Shown here: positions 8,836 to 18,244 of the stretch, piece after piece | How positions within the stretch are numbered: the first letter of the stretch is position 1 | How the letters are laid out: each line of letters starts with the position of its first letter | From: CAMAPP01 sp046153685 | Lineage (GTDB): Bacteria > Pseudomonadota > Alphaproteobacteria > CADEGL01 | Assembly (NCBI GenBank): GCA_046153685.1 | Contig: JBJXGH010000002.1 | Span: 1-64,000, forward strand | Direction of reading: 5' to 3' | DNA length: 64,000 nucleotides | The notes under the pieces: model-generated | The model's database searches: none | What the model was told of the DNA's origin: nothing | What the model saw: only the letters and a program-made list of their open reading frames with translations | Program-made: the position numbers and the translations under genes

Positions 8836-10875
8836 TCACAAAGACTTGCAGATGCGCAGCGAATCAAAGATCGCGGCGTGGATATTGCGGCTGGCCCAGG
8901 CATCGCCCACGCGGAATAACTGGAACGCACCCGACGCATTGCTCTCGACCGCCTGAGGTCGCGCCGCCGCGGCCGCGCGCAAATCGACTTCGCCGCCATT
9001 GCTCGCAAAGGGTTTCAGCGCGAAGTAGAGCGCGTCATCGGGCAGCGTGCCGCATTCGCCGACGACCTGGTCCACGACGCGTTCCTCTTCCTGCTGGGTA
9101 TAGGTGTTGGCGAGAACGGCCACGAGCTTATTGCCCTCGCGATAGACGTGAACCAGGCGTTGATCGGCGGTGACGACGACTCCGGCCTGGTACATTTCCT
9201 TCATGAAGGCGCCGTAGGTCGTCTCGCCCAGTTCGAGAAGCGGCGCACGGTCGGGCGTAACCACTTCGACCTTCACCCCGCGCTTGGCGAGATACTCGGC
9301 ACAGGACGGCCCTTGATGCGCTCCGTTCTCGTCGTACAGCAGCACCGTCTCGGCCGGTTGCACCCGATCCGCGAGAATGTCCCACGTGCTCGTTGCCAAT
9401 TCCCGGCCCTTGAACCAGCCGGGATTGGGCTTGCCGCCAGTGGCAACGACGACGATGTCGGGGTCGAGCGCGCGCACGCCATCGGCCGTCGCTTCCGTGC
9501 CCAGATGGACCTCGACGCCGAGCGCGTTCACCTGCTGGTCGAGCCAGCGCTGGATGCCCTGCATCGCGCCGCGCCAGCCGGCCTTCGACAGAATATTGAT
9601 CTGCCCGCCCGTGGCGATGTCGCGCTCGAACAGCGTGACCGCGTGACCGCGCTCGGCAAGGACGCGCGCGGCCTCGAGGCCGCCCGGCCCCGCGCCGATC
9701 ACCACCGTGCGGCGGCGCACATCAGCCTTGGGTATGACATGGGGGATCGAGCTTTCGCGGCCCGTCGCGCCGTTTTGCACGCAGAAAGTATCGTGGCCGG
9801 AAATGATGCGATCGACGCAATAGGATGCGCCAACGCATTGCCGGATATCGACCTCGCGGCCATCGAGCGCCTTCTTGAGCAAATGCGGATCGGCGATAAA
9901 TGCGCGCGTCATGCCGACCATATCGATATGGCCGTCCGCGATGGCGCGGTTCGCGGTCGGCAAATCGGCGATGCGCGCGGCGTGGAGCACCGGAATATCG
10001 ATCTCGGCCTTGACCGCCGAGGCGAGTGGCAGCCAGCCCGCGGGCGGCACCCAGTTCGACGGCCAGATGAGCGCGCTCGACACCGCGTCAGAGCCTTGCG
10101 CGGCGACGACACTGATGAAATCGATCAGGCCCGAGGCGGCGTAGATCTTGGCGATGGCGATGCAATCGGCCTGGCTCAGGCCGTCCTTGAGCATTTCGTC
10201 GCCGGGCATGCGAATGCCGAGCAGATAGTCGCGCCCGACCTCGCGCCGCACCTCCTCGAGCGCTTCGAGGCCAAAGCGCACACGATTCTCAAGACTGCCG
10301 CCGTATTCGTCCTCGCGGAAGTTCATCGCGGGCGACCAGAATTGCTCGACCAATGTCGCCGATTGGAACGACATCTCGACGCCGTCCATGCCGCCCTCGC
10401 GCGCGCGCCGCGCCGCTTGGGCGTAATCGCGCTGCACGCGCCGGATATCGTGCAACTCCATGACTGCCGGGAACGCGCGGTGGATCGGTTCACGCCGGCA
10501 CGAGGGCGAGAAGGCGGGAAACCAGTTCTCGGAGTCCCAGCGCTCACGCCGCCCGCCATGGGTGAGCTGAATGGTGCAAGCCGCGCCCTGATCGTGGATG
10601 GCGGAGGTCAGGCGCTTCATCTCCGGAATGATCCAGTCCTCGGAAGCGTTTATCTGGCCGTAATGGTAAGAATTCTCGGCCGATACGCCGGTCGCCCCGC
10701 CGCATTGCGCGAGCCCGAGCCCGCCCCTGGCTTTCTCGGCCTGGTAGCGGATATAGCGCTCGGTGATATGGCCGCCCTTGTTGTAACCGGGGCAATGGCT
10801 TGAGCTGAACACCCGGTTGCGGAACGTGATCGTGTTGATCGTGAGCGGCTTCAGCAGCGAGTCGTATTGACCCAT
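8836..10875 (-). CDS. dgcA: DgcA-type N-demethylase, copy 1 (OYE-like FMN/4Fe-4S/FAD)
   Basis: A 679-residue enzyme of the trimethylamine dehydrogenase/2,4-dienoyl-CoA reductase superfamily. An N-terminal FMN TIM barrel (1-370, with HGGRRERWD) is followed by an Fe-S cysteine cluster at about 346-365 (CVGASYCVDR...FC). A Rossmann FAD/NAD part begins at VIGAGPGGLEAARV. Family members oxidise dimethylglycine or N-methylproline with DgcB and ETF as electron acceptors. An excellent ribosome site (GGAGG) precedes the ATG. It lies directly before dgcB, with a 78-bp gap to the upstream paralogue that may hold an internal promoter. It could be the true dimethylglycine enzyme or act on a related betaine product. 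Confidence 0.88.
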   Translation of the reverse strand: MGQYDSLLKPLTINTITFRNRVFSSSHCPGYNKGGHITERYIRYQAEKARGGLGLAQCGGATGVSAENSYHYGQINASEDWIIPEMKRLTSAIHDQGAACTIQLTHGGRRERWDSENWFPAFSPSCRREPIHRAFPAVMELHDIRRVQRDYAQAARRAREGGMDGVEMSFQSATLVEQFWSPAMNFREDEYGGSLENRVRFGLEALEEVRREVGRDYLLGIRMPGDEMLKDGLSQADCIAIAKIYAASGLIDFISVVAAQGSDAVSSALIWPSNWVPPAGWLPLASAVKAEIDIPVLHAARIADLPTANRAIADGHIDMVGMTRAFIADPHLLKKALDGREVDIRQCVGASYCVDRIISGHDTFCVQNGATGRESSIPHVIPKADVRRRTVVIGAGPGGLEAARVLAERGHAVTLFERDIATGGQINILSKAGWRGAMQGIQRWLDQQVNALGVEVHLGTEATADGVRALDPDIVVVATGGKPNPGWFKGRELATSTWDILADRVQPAETVLLYDENGAHQGPSCAEYLAKRGVKVEVVTPDRAPLLELGETTYGAFMKEMYQAGVVVTADQRLVHVYREGNKLVAVLANTYTQQEEERVVDQVVGECGTLPDDALYFALKPFASNGGEVDLRAAAAARPQAVESNASGAFQLFRVGDAWASRNIHAAIFDSLRICKSL

Positions 10876-10953
10876 GGCTTCCTCCCCGGAAGGGCTACGT
10901 TTTCACAGTGTGCGCGCCACGACAACGCGACCAATTTCCGGAAATCGCCCAGC

Positions 10954-12993
10954 TCAAAAATCCTTGCACAAGCGCAACGAATCGTGGATCGCCGCATGGA
11001 TATTGCGCGAGGTCCAGGCATCACCCACGCGGAACAGTCGGAACCGCCCGGACGGGTTGGCCGCGATCGCCTGCCCTTGCCCGGCGACAAGGGCGCGCAT
11101 GTCGATCTCGCCGAAATTGACCGCGTAGGGTTTCAGCGCGTCGTACAATTCCTCGTTCGCCAGCGTGCCGTGCTCGGCGACGACTTGGTCGACTTCACGC
11201 TCCTCCTCCTCGAAGGTAAATTCGTTGCGCAACACCGCGACCAGGCCATTGCCCTCGCGCCGCAATGCGATCAGGCCGAGGTCGGGCGATATGACCACGC
11301 CCTTGGCATAGAGCCGGCGCAGGAAGGGCGGGAAATTGACCATGCCAAGCTCGGCCATGAGCTGGCGGTCGGGAGTCGCGATCTCGACCTGGCTGCCGCG
11401 TTCGGCCATGTAATCCGCGGCCGAGGGCGCATGTTCGGCCCCATTGTCATCATACACCAGCACACGTTCACCCGGCGCCACGCGCCCGGTAAGAATGTCC
11501 CAAGTCGTTGTCGCGAGCTCCGCGCCCTTGAAAAAACCGGGATTGGGCTGTCCACCCGCGGCGATCACGACGATATCAGGATTTTCGCCGAGCACGTCAC
11601 CCACTTGCGCGGCCCGACCCAAACGAAGATCGACGCCGAGTTTGCGCACCTGGCCGTCGAGCCAGCGCGGAATCCCCGAGAGCGACTCGCGCCAGCCCGC
11701 GCGCGCCGCGATGTTCACCTGGCCGCCCGTGCGCTCCTCGCGCTCGAAAAGAACGACTCCGTGGCCACGCAGGGCCGAAACGCGCGCAGCCTCGAGCCCG
11801 GCGGGCCCCGCGCCAACCACGACCACGCGCAGCCTACCCGCGGCCTTCGCCACCGCGTGCGGCAAGGTGCGTTCACGCCCGGTGGCGGCATTCTGGATGC
11901 ACAGCGCGTCCTTGGCCTGTAGCACCCGGTCGATGCAGTAGACCGCACCCACGCATTGGCGAATGTCGTCCACCCGATCCTCGCGCAACTTGTTCACGAG
12001 ATGAGGGTCGGCGATCAGGGCTCGTGTCATGCCCGCCATGTCGATATGGCCGTCCGCGATCGCGCGCGCGGCGGTGGCGACATCGGCAAGGCGCGTGGCA
12101 TGAAACACGGGCAGGTCGATTTCCGCCTTGATCGCGCTGGCAAGGTGGAGATAGGGCGCAAGTGCCGCGTCCATGCCGATATAGCTCAAGGCGTTCGAGC
12201 GATAGTCGCGACCTTGCGCCGCCATGATGTTGACGAAATCGATGAGACCCGAGCGCGCATAGGCTCGGGCAATCTCGATACACTCCTCATGGCCAAGGCC
12301 GGACTTGATCATCTCGTCGCCCGACATGCGGATGCCGACGATGAAATCCGGGCCGACGAGCGCCCGAACCTCGCCAAGCACCTCCAGGCCGAAGCGCATG
12401 CGGTTCTCGAGGCTGCCGCCGTATTCGTCGGTGCGGCGATTGACGTCGGGCGACCAGAATTGATCGATCAAGGTCTGATTGGCGCAACTCACCTCCACCC
12501 CATCGAGCTCGCCTTCCTTCGCGCGCCACGCGGCGCGGGCGTAATCGGTGCGCACGCGGGCAATATCGCGGCTGTCCATGGCGACGGGGAAGGACCGGTG
12601 CACGGGCTCGCGCATCGGCGAGGGCGCGAAGGCGGGAAGCCAATTGGCGATGTCCCAGCGCTCGCGACGTCCGCCATGGCGGATCTGCACCATGCATGCC
12701 GCGCCGTGGCGATGGATGGCCTCGGCCATGCGCCGGTAATCGGAAATGATGTCGTCTGTTGCGCCGTTAAGCTGGCCGTAATCGATGGAGTTCTCGACCG
12801 AGGTTGCGGTCGCACCGCCGAATTGGGTGAGGCCGACGCCGCCCTTGGCCTTTTCTTCCTGATAGCGCACATAGCGTTCGGTCACCCGCCCGCCCGCGGC
12901 GTAACCCGGTGCGTGGCCGGTCGAGAGCACACGATTGCGGATCATGAGGCCCTTGAGCCGCAATGGCTTAAGCAGCGCATCGTACTGGGTCAT
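10954..12993 (-). CDS. DgcA-type N-demethylase, copy 2
   Basis: A second 679-residue OYE-like flavoprotein, collinear with copy 1 along its full length: FMN barrel with HGGRRERWD, cysteine cluster (CVGAVYCIDR...LC), then VVGAGPAGLEAARV for FAD. The two copies differ at many active-site-proximal positions. For example, copy 1 has SHCPGYNKGGHITERY where copy 2 has GHAPGYAAGGRVTERY. This suggests different N-methyl substrates rather than a recent redundant duplication. It is 12 bp downstream of soxG, so it is in the same operon. Dimethylglycine, N-methylproline (after proline betaine) and similar compounds are all plausible. Confidence 0.85.
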   Translation of the reverse strand: MTQYDALLKPLRLKGLMIRNRVLSTGHAPGYAAGGRVTERYVRYQEEKAKGGVGLTQFGGATATSVENSIDYGQLNGATDDIISDYRRMAEAIHRHGAACMVQIRHGGRRERWDIANWLPAFAPSPMREPVHRSFPVAMDSRDIARVRTDYARAAWRAKEGELDGVEVSCANQTLIDQFWSPDVNRRTDEYGGSLENRMRFGLEVLGEVRALVGPDFIVGIRMSGDEMIKSGLGHEECIEIARAYARSGLIDFVNIMAAQGRDYRSNALSYIGMDAALAPYLHLASAIKAEIDLPVFHATRLADVATAARAIADGHIDMAGMTRALIADPHLVNKLREDRVDDIRQCVGAVYCIDRVLQAKDALCIQNAATGRERTLPHAVAKAAGRLRVVVVGAGPAGLEAARVSALRGHGVVLFEREERTGGQVNIAARAGWRESLSGIPRWLDGQVRKLGVDLRLGRAAQVGDVLGENPDIVVIAAGGQPNPGFFKGAELATTTWDILTGRVAPGERVLVYDDNGAEHAPSAADYMAERGSQVEIATPDRQLMAELGMVNFPPFLRRLYAKGVVISPDLGLIALRREGNGLVAVLRNEFTFEEEEREVDQVVAEHGTLANEELYDALKPYAVNFGEIDMRALVAGQGQAIAANPSGRFRLFRVGDAWTSRNIHAAIHDSLRLCKDF

Positions 12994-13005
12994 GATGCTT
13001 CCTTA

Positions 13006-13611
13006 TCAGGGTCGGGCGATGCTCACGCCGTACTCGCTCGCGGCGTCCTCGAGCCAGCGCCAGAGATAGCGTGCCTGGCTGCGCAGCACGTAAAGATCGT
13101 AACTCGGCGTATCGTCGCGCTGGTCGATCAAGACCGCGACCTTGGCCAGGCGGCTTTGGGCGCAGCGCATCGGCCCGAATGCGCGCACATGGAGGTCGAG
13201 CGGACAGCCCTTGGCGAGCACGTCGCGCGCGCGGGCGCCGGACAGGGCGACGACCGCCCGCGCGTCGGAATTGTCGGTAACCGAAACGTGCATACCGGCA
13301 AGCGCGGCATCGAGCGCCGCGGCCAAATTCTCGCCCTCGCCCGCAACCACCAGCCAATCATTGGGGCCGAGCCAAAGCACGCGATGGCGCGTGCCCTCGG
13401 CGACGGTGTTCGGCTCGACGGGCAAGTCCACCCCGAGCGCCTGGCGGGCGCGGTCGAGGAAGCCGCGATCGGCGCCGTCGCCGCGCAGATTGACCAGGAT
13501 CACGCGTTCGCGTTCGCCCATCGTAACGCCTGCCGCACCGTCAGCGGCCGCGGCGCGCGCCGCAAGTCCGAGCGATGCCAGCGGGCTTTGGCGCAAATAG
13601 CCTTCAAACAT
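13006..13611 (-). CDS. soxG: Sarcosine oxidase gamma subunit
   Basis: A 201-residue SoxG-family protein (GcvT-like fold) of heterotetrameric sarcosine oxidase. It has the family blocks RVLWLGPNDWLVVA and VSVTDNSDARAVVALSGARARDVLAKGCPLDLH, ending with DLYVLRSQARYLWRWLEDAA. The ATG at 13611 (MFEGYLRQSPL) overlaps the soxA stop by 8 bp and gives the usual length. The frame extends further upstream, but only within soxA. The subunit is structural and packs against the alpha subunit's folate domain. Confidence 0.9.
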   Translation of the reverse strand: MFEGYLRQSPLASLGLAARAAAADGAAGVTMGERERVILVNLRGDGADRGFLDRARQALGVDLPVEPNTVAEGTRHRVLWLGPNDWLVVAGEGENLAAALDAALAGMHVSVTDNSDARAVVALSGARARDVLAKGCPLDLHVRAFGPMRCAQSRLAKVAVLIDQRDDTPSYDLYVLRSQARYLWRWLEDAASEYGVSIARP

Positions 13612-16600
13612 GGAGGCGTTTCCCTTCCGGATCGTAGAATACGGGTGAACCGATTTCCGCCTCGACCACGCGGTCCTCGAGCGGCAGGCGCACCGTCTGG
13701 CCGTGGCGTTTGTGCCCGCCCGAGACCAGGGCAAGCGCGATCGAACGCCCGAGCGCGCCGCTCCAATAGCTCGACGTGACGTGCCCGACCATCTTCATCG
13801 GCGGCTTCGGCATGATCTGATCGACGATCTGGGCACCCTCGGGCAGGACGACATTGGGATCCTTGGTCAGCAAGCCGACGAGTTGCTTGCGGTCGTCGCG
13901 CACCATGTCCGAGCGCGATAGCGAACGCTTGCCGAGAAAGTCGGGCTTCTTCTTGCCGACGATCCAGTCCATGCCGAGATCGATGGGCGTGGCCGTGCCG
14001 TCGGCCTCCTGACCCACGATGATGAAACCCTTTTCCGCGCGCAGCACGTGCAATGCCTCGGTGCCGTAGGGCGTGATGCCGTACTTGGCGCCCGCCATCA
14101 TGCACGCGATCCACAGCGCAAGGCCCGAGGACGAAGGCACGGAAATCTCAAAGCCAAGTTCGCCCGAGAAGCTCACGCGGAACACGCGCGCGGGCAGGCC
14201 CGCCACGCGCCCGGTACGCATGGCCATGTGCGGGAAGGAAGCAGGCGAGAGATCGATGTCCTTGCACAGCTCGTGCATGAGATCGCGCGCACGCGGCCCC
14301 GCGAGCGCGATGGTCGCCCATTGCTCGGTCACCGACGTCGCCCAGACGCGCCAGTCGAGCCATTCGCATTGCAGCCATTCCTCGATCCAGCCGAACACGC
14401 GCGCCGCGCCGCCGGTCGTCGTGGTCATGTAATAGTGATTTTCGCCGATGCGCGTGGTCACGCCATCGTCGAAGACCATGCCGTCCTCGCCGAGCATGAG
14501 CCCGTAGCGCGACCGGCCGATCGCCAAATTATCCCAGGAATTGGTGTAAACCATGTTCAGGAGCTTTACGGCGTCGGGGCCGCGCAGCTCGATCTTGCCC
14601 AAGGTGGACGCGTCCATGATGCCGAGCGATTGGCGCACCGCCTTGCACTCGCGCCGGACGGCCGCTTCCATGTCTTCGCCCGCTTTGGGGTAGTGGCGCG
14701 CGCGCAGCCATTGGCCGACCGGTTCGAATTCGGCCGCCGCCATGACATGCCATTCGTGGATGGGCGTCGTGCGATCGACATCGGACAAATCGCCGACATC
14801 ACTGCCCGCAAGGGCGCCGTACGTCACCGGCGTGTAGGGCGGGCGGAACGTCGTGGTGCCGATCTCGGGGATGGGTTTGCCCAGGCTCTCGGCCAGGATC
14901 GCCAAGCCGGCGACATTGCTGGTCTTGCCCTGATCGGGCCCCATGCCGAGCGTGGTGTAGCGCTTGGTGTGTTCGACCGAGCGATAACCCTCGCGCGCGG
15001 CGAGGCGCACGTCCGCCGCGGTCACGTCATTGGCGAGATCGACGAAGTGCTTGGCCTTGCCGTGACCGACGGGAACCTTGCCGGGCACCACCCAGAGCGC
15101 GCGCGGCGCGGTCTCGCCGGGCTGATCGGCCGAGAAGGTGCGAGGCGGGGCATCGAAACCCGCAACCGCGGATGCGGCGGCGCCGGCCGCATAGCCTTCG
15201 TCGAGGCAATCGGCCAAGCCGAACGAGCCATTGCACGCGCCGGCCGAGCGCTCGACTTGTTTGGAGCGTTCGGGCACGAAACACAGCCGCTGATCGCAAT
15301 AGCGAAGCTTGCCGCCCGATTGGGAGAACAGATGCACGCTCGGGCTCCAGCCGCCAGAAACCGCAACCAGATCGCAATCGATGCGCCGGGGCGTGCCGTG
15401 CACCTTATCGCCCTCGGGATTGAGCAACATGACCTCGACCGCCTGCACGCGCTTGCTCCCGAGCGTGGCGGCAATGGCGTGGCCGGCCAGAACCTCGATG
15501 CCGCGCTCGCGCGCCTTCGTGGGCAGGGGGCCCTGCGCATCCGCACGCAGATCGACGATGGCACCGACTGGAATGCCGGCATCGGCCAAATCGATGGCCG
15601 CGCCATAGGCGCCGTCGTTATTGGTGAACACCACGGCGCGGCTGCCGGGTCGTGCGCCGAAGCGATTGGCATAATTTCGCGCGGCATCGGCCAACATGAC
15701 GCCCGGACGGTCGTTGTCCGCGAACACGAGGGGGCGTTCGATGGAGCCGGTGGCCAGCACCACCTGCTTGGCACGCACCTTCCACAAACGCTCGCGCACC
15801 ATTCCATTGCCGCCATTGGGCCCCAAATGATCGGTCTTGCGTTCGGCGATGGCGAGGAAATTGTGGTCGTAATAGCCGAACACGGTTGCGCGCCGAAGCA
15901 CGCGAACCTCCGGGTTTTCGGCGATTTCCGCCGCCACGCGCGCGGCCCAATCCGCGCCCGGCAGATCGTCGATGACATCGCGCCGGCCCAGCAGCGAGCC
16001 GCCGAATTCGCCTTGTTCGTCGGCGAGGATGACGCGCGCGCCCGAGCGTGAAGCGGCCAGCGCCGCCGCCAGGCCCGCGGGCCCACCGCCCGCAACCAGG
16101 ACGTCGCAATGGACGTGCATCTTATCGTAGCGGTCGGGGTCCGGCGCCTCGGGCGCGCGGCCCAATCCCGCCGCCCGGCGGATGAAATACTCGTATTTCA
16201 TCCAGAACGAAGACGGCCACATAAAGGTCTTGTAGTAAAAGCCCGCGGGCAGAATCTTGGCACACAAATCGGCGACCTGGCCGAAATCGTGCTCGACCGT
16301 CGGCCAGCAATTCTGCGAGCGCGCAACAAGGCCATCGTACAACTCGACCTGCGTCGCCTTCGCATTGGGCACGGTATGGGCGCCGGTTTCGAGTTGCACG
16401 AGCGCGTTTGGCTCCTCGGCCCCACTCGCAAAGATTCCGCGCGGACGGTGATATTTGAAGCTCCGGCCGACGAGCGTGACGCCGTTGGCGAGCAAGGCCG
16501 ATGCCAGGGTGTCGCCCGCAAAGCCCTGATAGGAGCGGCCGTTGAAGGTGAAGCCGAGCGGCCGGTTGCGGTCGATCCGGCCGCCCGACGGCAGGCGAAA

Positions 16601-16612
16601 ATTGCCCGTCAT
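13604..16612 (-). CDS. soxA: Sarcosine oxidase alpha subunit
   Basis: A 1002-residue large subunit, full family length. The N-terminal ferredoxin-like domain (FNGRSYQGFAGDTLASALLA near residue 25) is followed by an NAD-binding Rossmann motif (DVLVAGGGPAGLAAALAAS near 170) and a second nucleotide-fold region. A C-terminal GcvT-type tetrahydrofolate domain starts at about 610. The complex oxidises sarcosine to glycine and passes the methyl carbon to THF as methylene-THF, with H2O2 formed from O2. Start and stop overlap soxD (ATGA) and soxG, as in most soxBDAG operons. This is the only alpha-subunit gene in the window, although there are three beta-subunit genes. Confidence 0.95.
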   Translation of the reverse strand: MTGNFRLPSGGRIDRNRPLGFTFNGRSYQGFAGDTLASALLANGVTLVGRSFKYHRPRGIFASGAEEPNALVQLETGAHTVPNAKATQVELYDGLVARSQNCWPTVEHDFGQVADLCAKILPAGFYYKTFMWPSSFWMKYEYFIRRAAGLGRAPEAPDPDRYDKMHVHCDVLVAGGGPAGLAAALAASRSGARVILADEQGEFGGSLLGRRDVIDDLPGADWAARVAAEIAENPEVRVLRRATVFGYYDHNFLAIAERKTDHLGPNGGNGMVRERLWKVRAKQVVLATGSIERPLVFADNDRPGVMLADAARNYANRFGARPGSRAVVFTNNDGAYGAAIDLADAGIPVGAIVDLRADAQGPLPTKARERGIEVLAGHAIAATLGSKRVQAVEVMLLNPEGDKVHGTPRRIDCDLVAVSGGWSPSVHLFSQSGGKLRYCDQRLCFVPERSKQVERSAGACNGSFGLADCLDEGYAAGAAASAVAGFDAPPRTFSADQPGETAPRALWVVPGKVPVGHGKAKHFVDLANDVTAADVRLAAREGYRSVEHTKRYTTLGMGPDQGKTSNVAGLAILAESLGKPIPEIGTTTFRPPYTPVTYGALAGSDVGDLSDVDRTTPIHEWHVMAAAEFEPVGQWLRARHYPKAGEDMEAAVRRECKAVRQSLGIMDASTLGKIELRGPDAVKLLNMVYTNSWDNLAIGRSRYGLMLGEDGMVFDDGVTTRIGENHYYMTTTTGGAARVFGWIEEWLQCEWLDWRVWATSVTEQWATIALAGPRARDLMHELCKDIDLSPASFPHMAMRTGRVAGLPARVFRVSFSGELGFEISVPSSSGLALWIACMMAGAKYGITPYGTEALHVLRAEKGFIIVGQEADGTATPIDLGMDWIVGKKKPDFLGKRSLSRSDMVRDDRKQLVGLLTKDPNVVLPEGAQIVDQIMPKPPMKMVGHVTSSYWSGALGRSIALALVSGGHKRHGQTVRLPLEDRVVEAEIGSPVFYDPEGKRLHV

Positions 16613-16959
16613 TGCCCGCCCTCCCGATCCGAATGGAGCGCGGGATCAACCCGAGGTGCCGCGCGGGCCGAATACGAGACCGGTGCGATATCCGGCGCTT
16701 GCTCGTCCATCTTGTAGAAGGCCAGGAATTGGTGGGTCACCGTGTCACGCGCGGCATTGAACCAACGCCGGCAGCCATGCGAGTGCACCCAGCGCTCGAA
16801 ATGCACGCCCTTCACGTTCTTGCGCATGAACAGATAATCGGCCCACTGGGCGTCCGAAAGCGCGGCTGGATCGGCGGGGCGGACGATATGCGCCTCACCG
16901 CCGCAAGCGAATTCGCTTTCGTCGCGGGGGCCGCAGAAGGGGCAGATGATGAGCAGCAT
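16609..16959 (-). CDS. soxD: Sarcosine oxidase delta subunit
   Basis: A 116-residue zinc-binding subunit. CPFCG at the N-terminus, with the GEAHIVRP block and HSHGCRRWFN (about residues 60-70), supplies the Cys/His ligands typical of SoxD. I chose the ATG at 16959 (MLLIICPFCGPRDE) because it begins the family; the frame is open for about 19 more codons upstream. It lies 22 bp after soxB1 and overlaps soxA by 4 bp. Confidence 0.93.
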   Translation of the reverse strand: MLLIICPFCGPRDESEFACGGEAHIVRPADPAALSDAQWADYLFMRKNVKGVHFERWVHSHGCRRWFNAARDTVTHQFLAFYKMDEQAPDIAPVSYSARAAPRVDPALHSDREGGQ

Positions 16960-16981
16960 CGGGGTCGATCCTTTTCCAATT

Positions 16982-18238
16982 CTACTTATAGCGTTCCAGC
17001 GAGCCGCTGGCGCCATGTTCGCCGATCACGCGGCCTGAATGGAAGCGTTCAAGGCCGAAGGGCGCTACCAGCGGATGGGGTTCGCCTCGCGCCAGGGTAT
17101 GGGCGAAGGTCCAGCCAGAGCCGGGAATCGCCTTGAAGCCCCCCGTTCCCCAGCCGACATTGAGATATAGCCCCTCGACCGGCGTCTTGCCGATCACGGG
17201 GCTGGCATCGGCGCTGACATCGACGATGCCGCCCCATTTGCGCAGCATCCGGATGCGCGAAAAGCTCGGATAGAGCTCCAGCATCTTCTGCGTCACGTAT
17301 TCGATGTGCGTGAGCGAGCCCTTCTGGCTGTAGGAATGGTATTCCTCGGTGCCCATGCCGATAACGATTTCGCCCTTATCGGACTGGTTGAGCGAAACCA
17401 GCGCCGGCGACATGACGACGGTGTGCGCGAACGGCTTCAAGGGCTCGCTGACATAGGCCTGCATGGTGTGGCTGGCGATCGGCAGGCGGATACCCGCCAT
17501 ACCCGCGACGACGCCGGAATGGCCCGCCGCGACAATTGCGACCGTGCGCGCGCGAATGAACCCCCGCGCGGTATCGACGCCCGCGACCCGCCCGCCCTCG
17601 CGCCGGATGCCCACGACCTCGCAATTTTGGATGATATCGACACCGCGCGAATCCGCCGCCCGCGCGTAACCCCAAGCAACCGCGTCGTGACGCGCGATTC
17701 CGGCCTTCTCCTGCCACGAGCCGCCCCATACCGGATTGGCCGCGCGCGGCGAGCAATCGAGCGCCGGTATGCGACGCGCGATCTCCTCGGGCGTGATCAT
17801 GCTCACGCGAATGCCGTTCAAGCGCAGCGCGCCGACGCGGCGTGCGAGTTCGACGAGGCCCGATTTGCCGTGCGCCAGATTGATCAGGCCGCGCGGGCTG
17901 AACATGGTGTTGAAGTTGAGCTCGCCCGACAGGTCCTGCCACAATTGCAGCGATTTGTCGTACAGGAAGGCGCTGTCGTCGTGCAGATAGTTCGAGCGGA
18001 TGATCGTCGTGTTGCGGGCGACATTGCCCCCGCCCAGCCAGCCGCGCTCGACCACCGCGACATTGCGTATTCCGTGTTCGGCGGCCAGGTAATACGCCGT
18101 CGCCAGGCCGTGCCCACCGCCGCCCACGATCACGATGTCGTATCCGGGCTTGGGCTCGGGGCTGCGCCACGCCTCGGTCCAGCCTTCGTGATGGCTGCGG
18201 GCGTTGCGGGCGAGCGACCAGATGGAATATCTGCGCAT
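16982..18238 (-). CDS. soxB: Sarcosine oxidase beta subunit, copy 1
   Basis: A 418-residue FAD/FMN flavoprotein. The N-terminal FAD motif is IVIVGGGGHGLATAYYLA (about residues 35-52). IARHDAVAWGYARAAD contains the histidine position that carries covalent FMN in heterotetrameric sarcosine oxidases. It is the copy in the canonical place, directly before soxD. It is also the most divergent of the three in the segment between these motifs (FSPRGLINLAHGKSGLVEL). Beta subunits hold the amine-oxidising site, so differences here would change substrate choice. Confidence 0.93.
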   Translation of the reverse strand: MRRYSIWSLARNARSHHEGWTEAWRSPEPKPGYDIVIVGGGGHGLATAYYLAAEHGIRNVAVVERGWLGGGNVARNTTIIRSNYLHDDSAFLYDKSLQLWQDLSGELNFNTMFSPRGLINLAHGKSGLVELARRVGALRLNGIRVSMITPEEIARRIPALDCSPRAANPVWGGSWQEKAGIARHDAVAWGYARAADSRGVDIIQNCEVVGIRREGGRVAGVDTARGFIRARTVAIVAAGHSGVVAGMAGIRLPIASHTMQAYVSEPLKPFAHTVVMSPALVSLNQSDKGEIVIGMGTEEYHSYSQKGSLTHIEYVTQKMLELYPSFSRIRMLRKWGGIVDVSADASPVIGKTPVEGLYLNVGWGTGGFKAIPGSGWTFAHTLARGEPHPLVAPFGLERFHSGRVIGEHGASGSLERYK

Positions 18239-18244
18239 GATCGC

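Noticed and set aside
14048..16051. 667-codon plus-strand frame opposite soxA
   Set aside because: No recognisable domain and composition typical of an antisense frame; the soxA motifs are intact on the minus strand.
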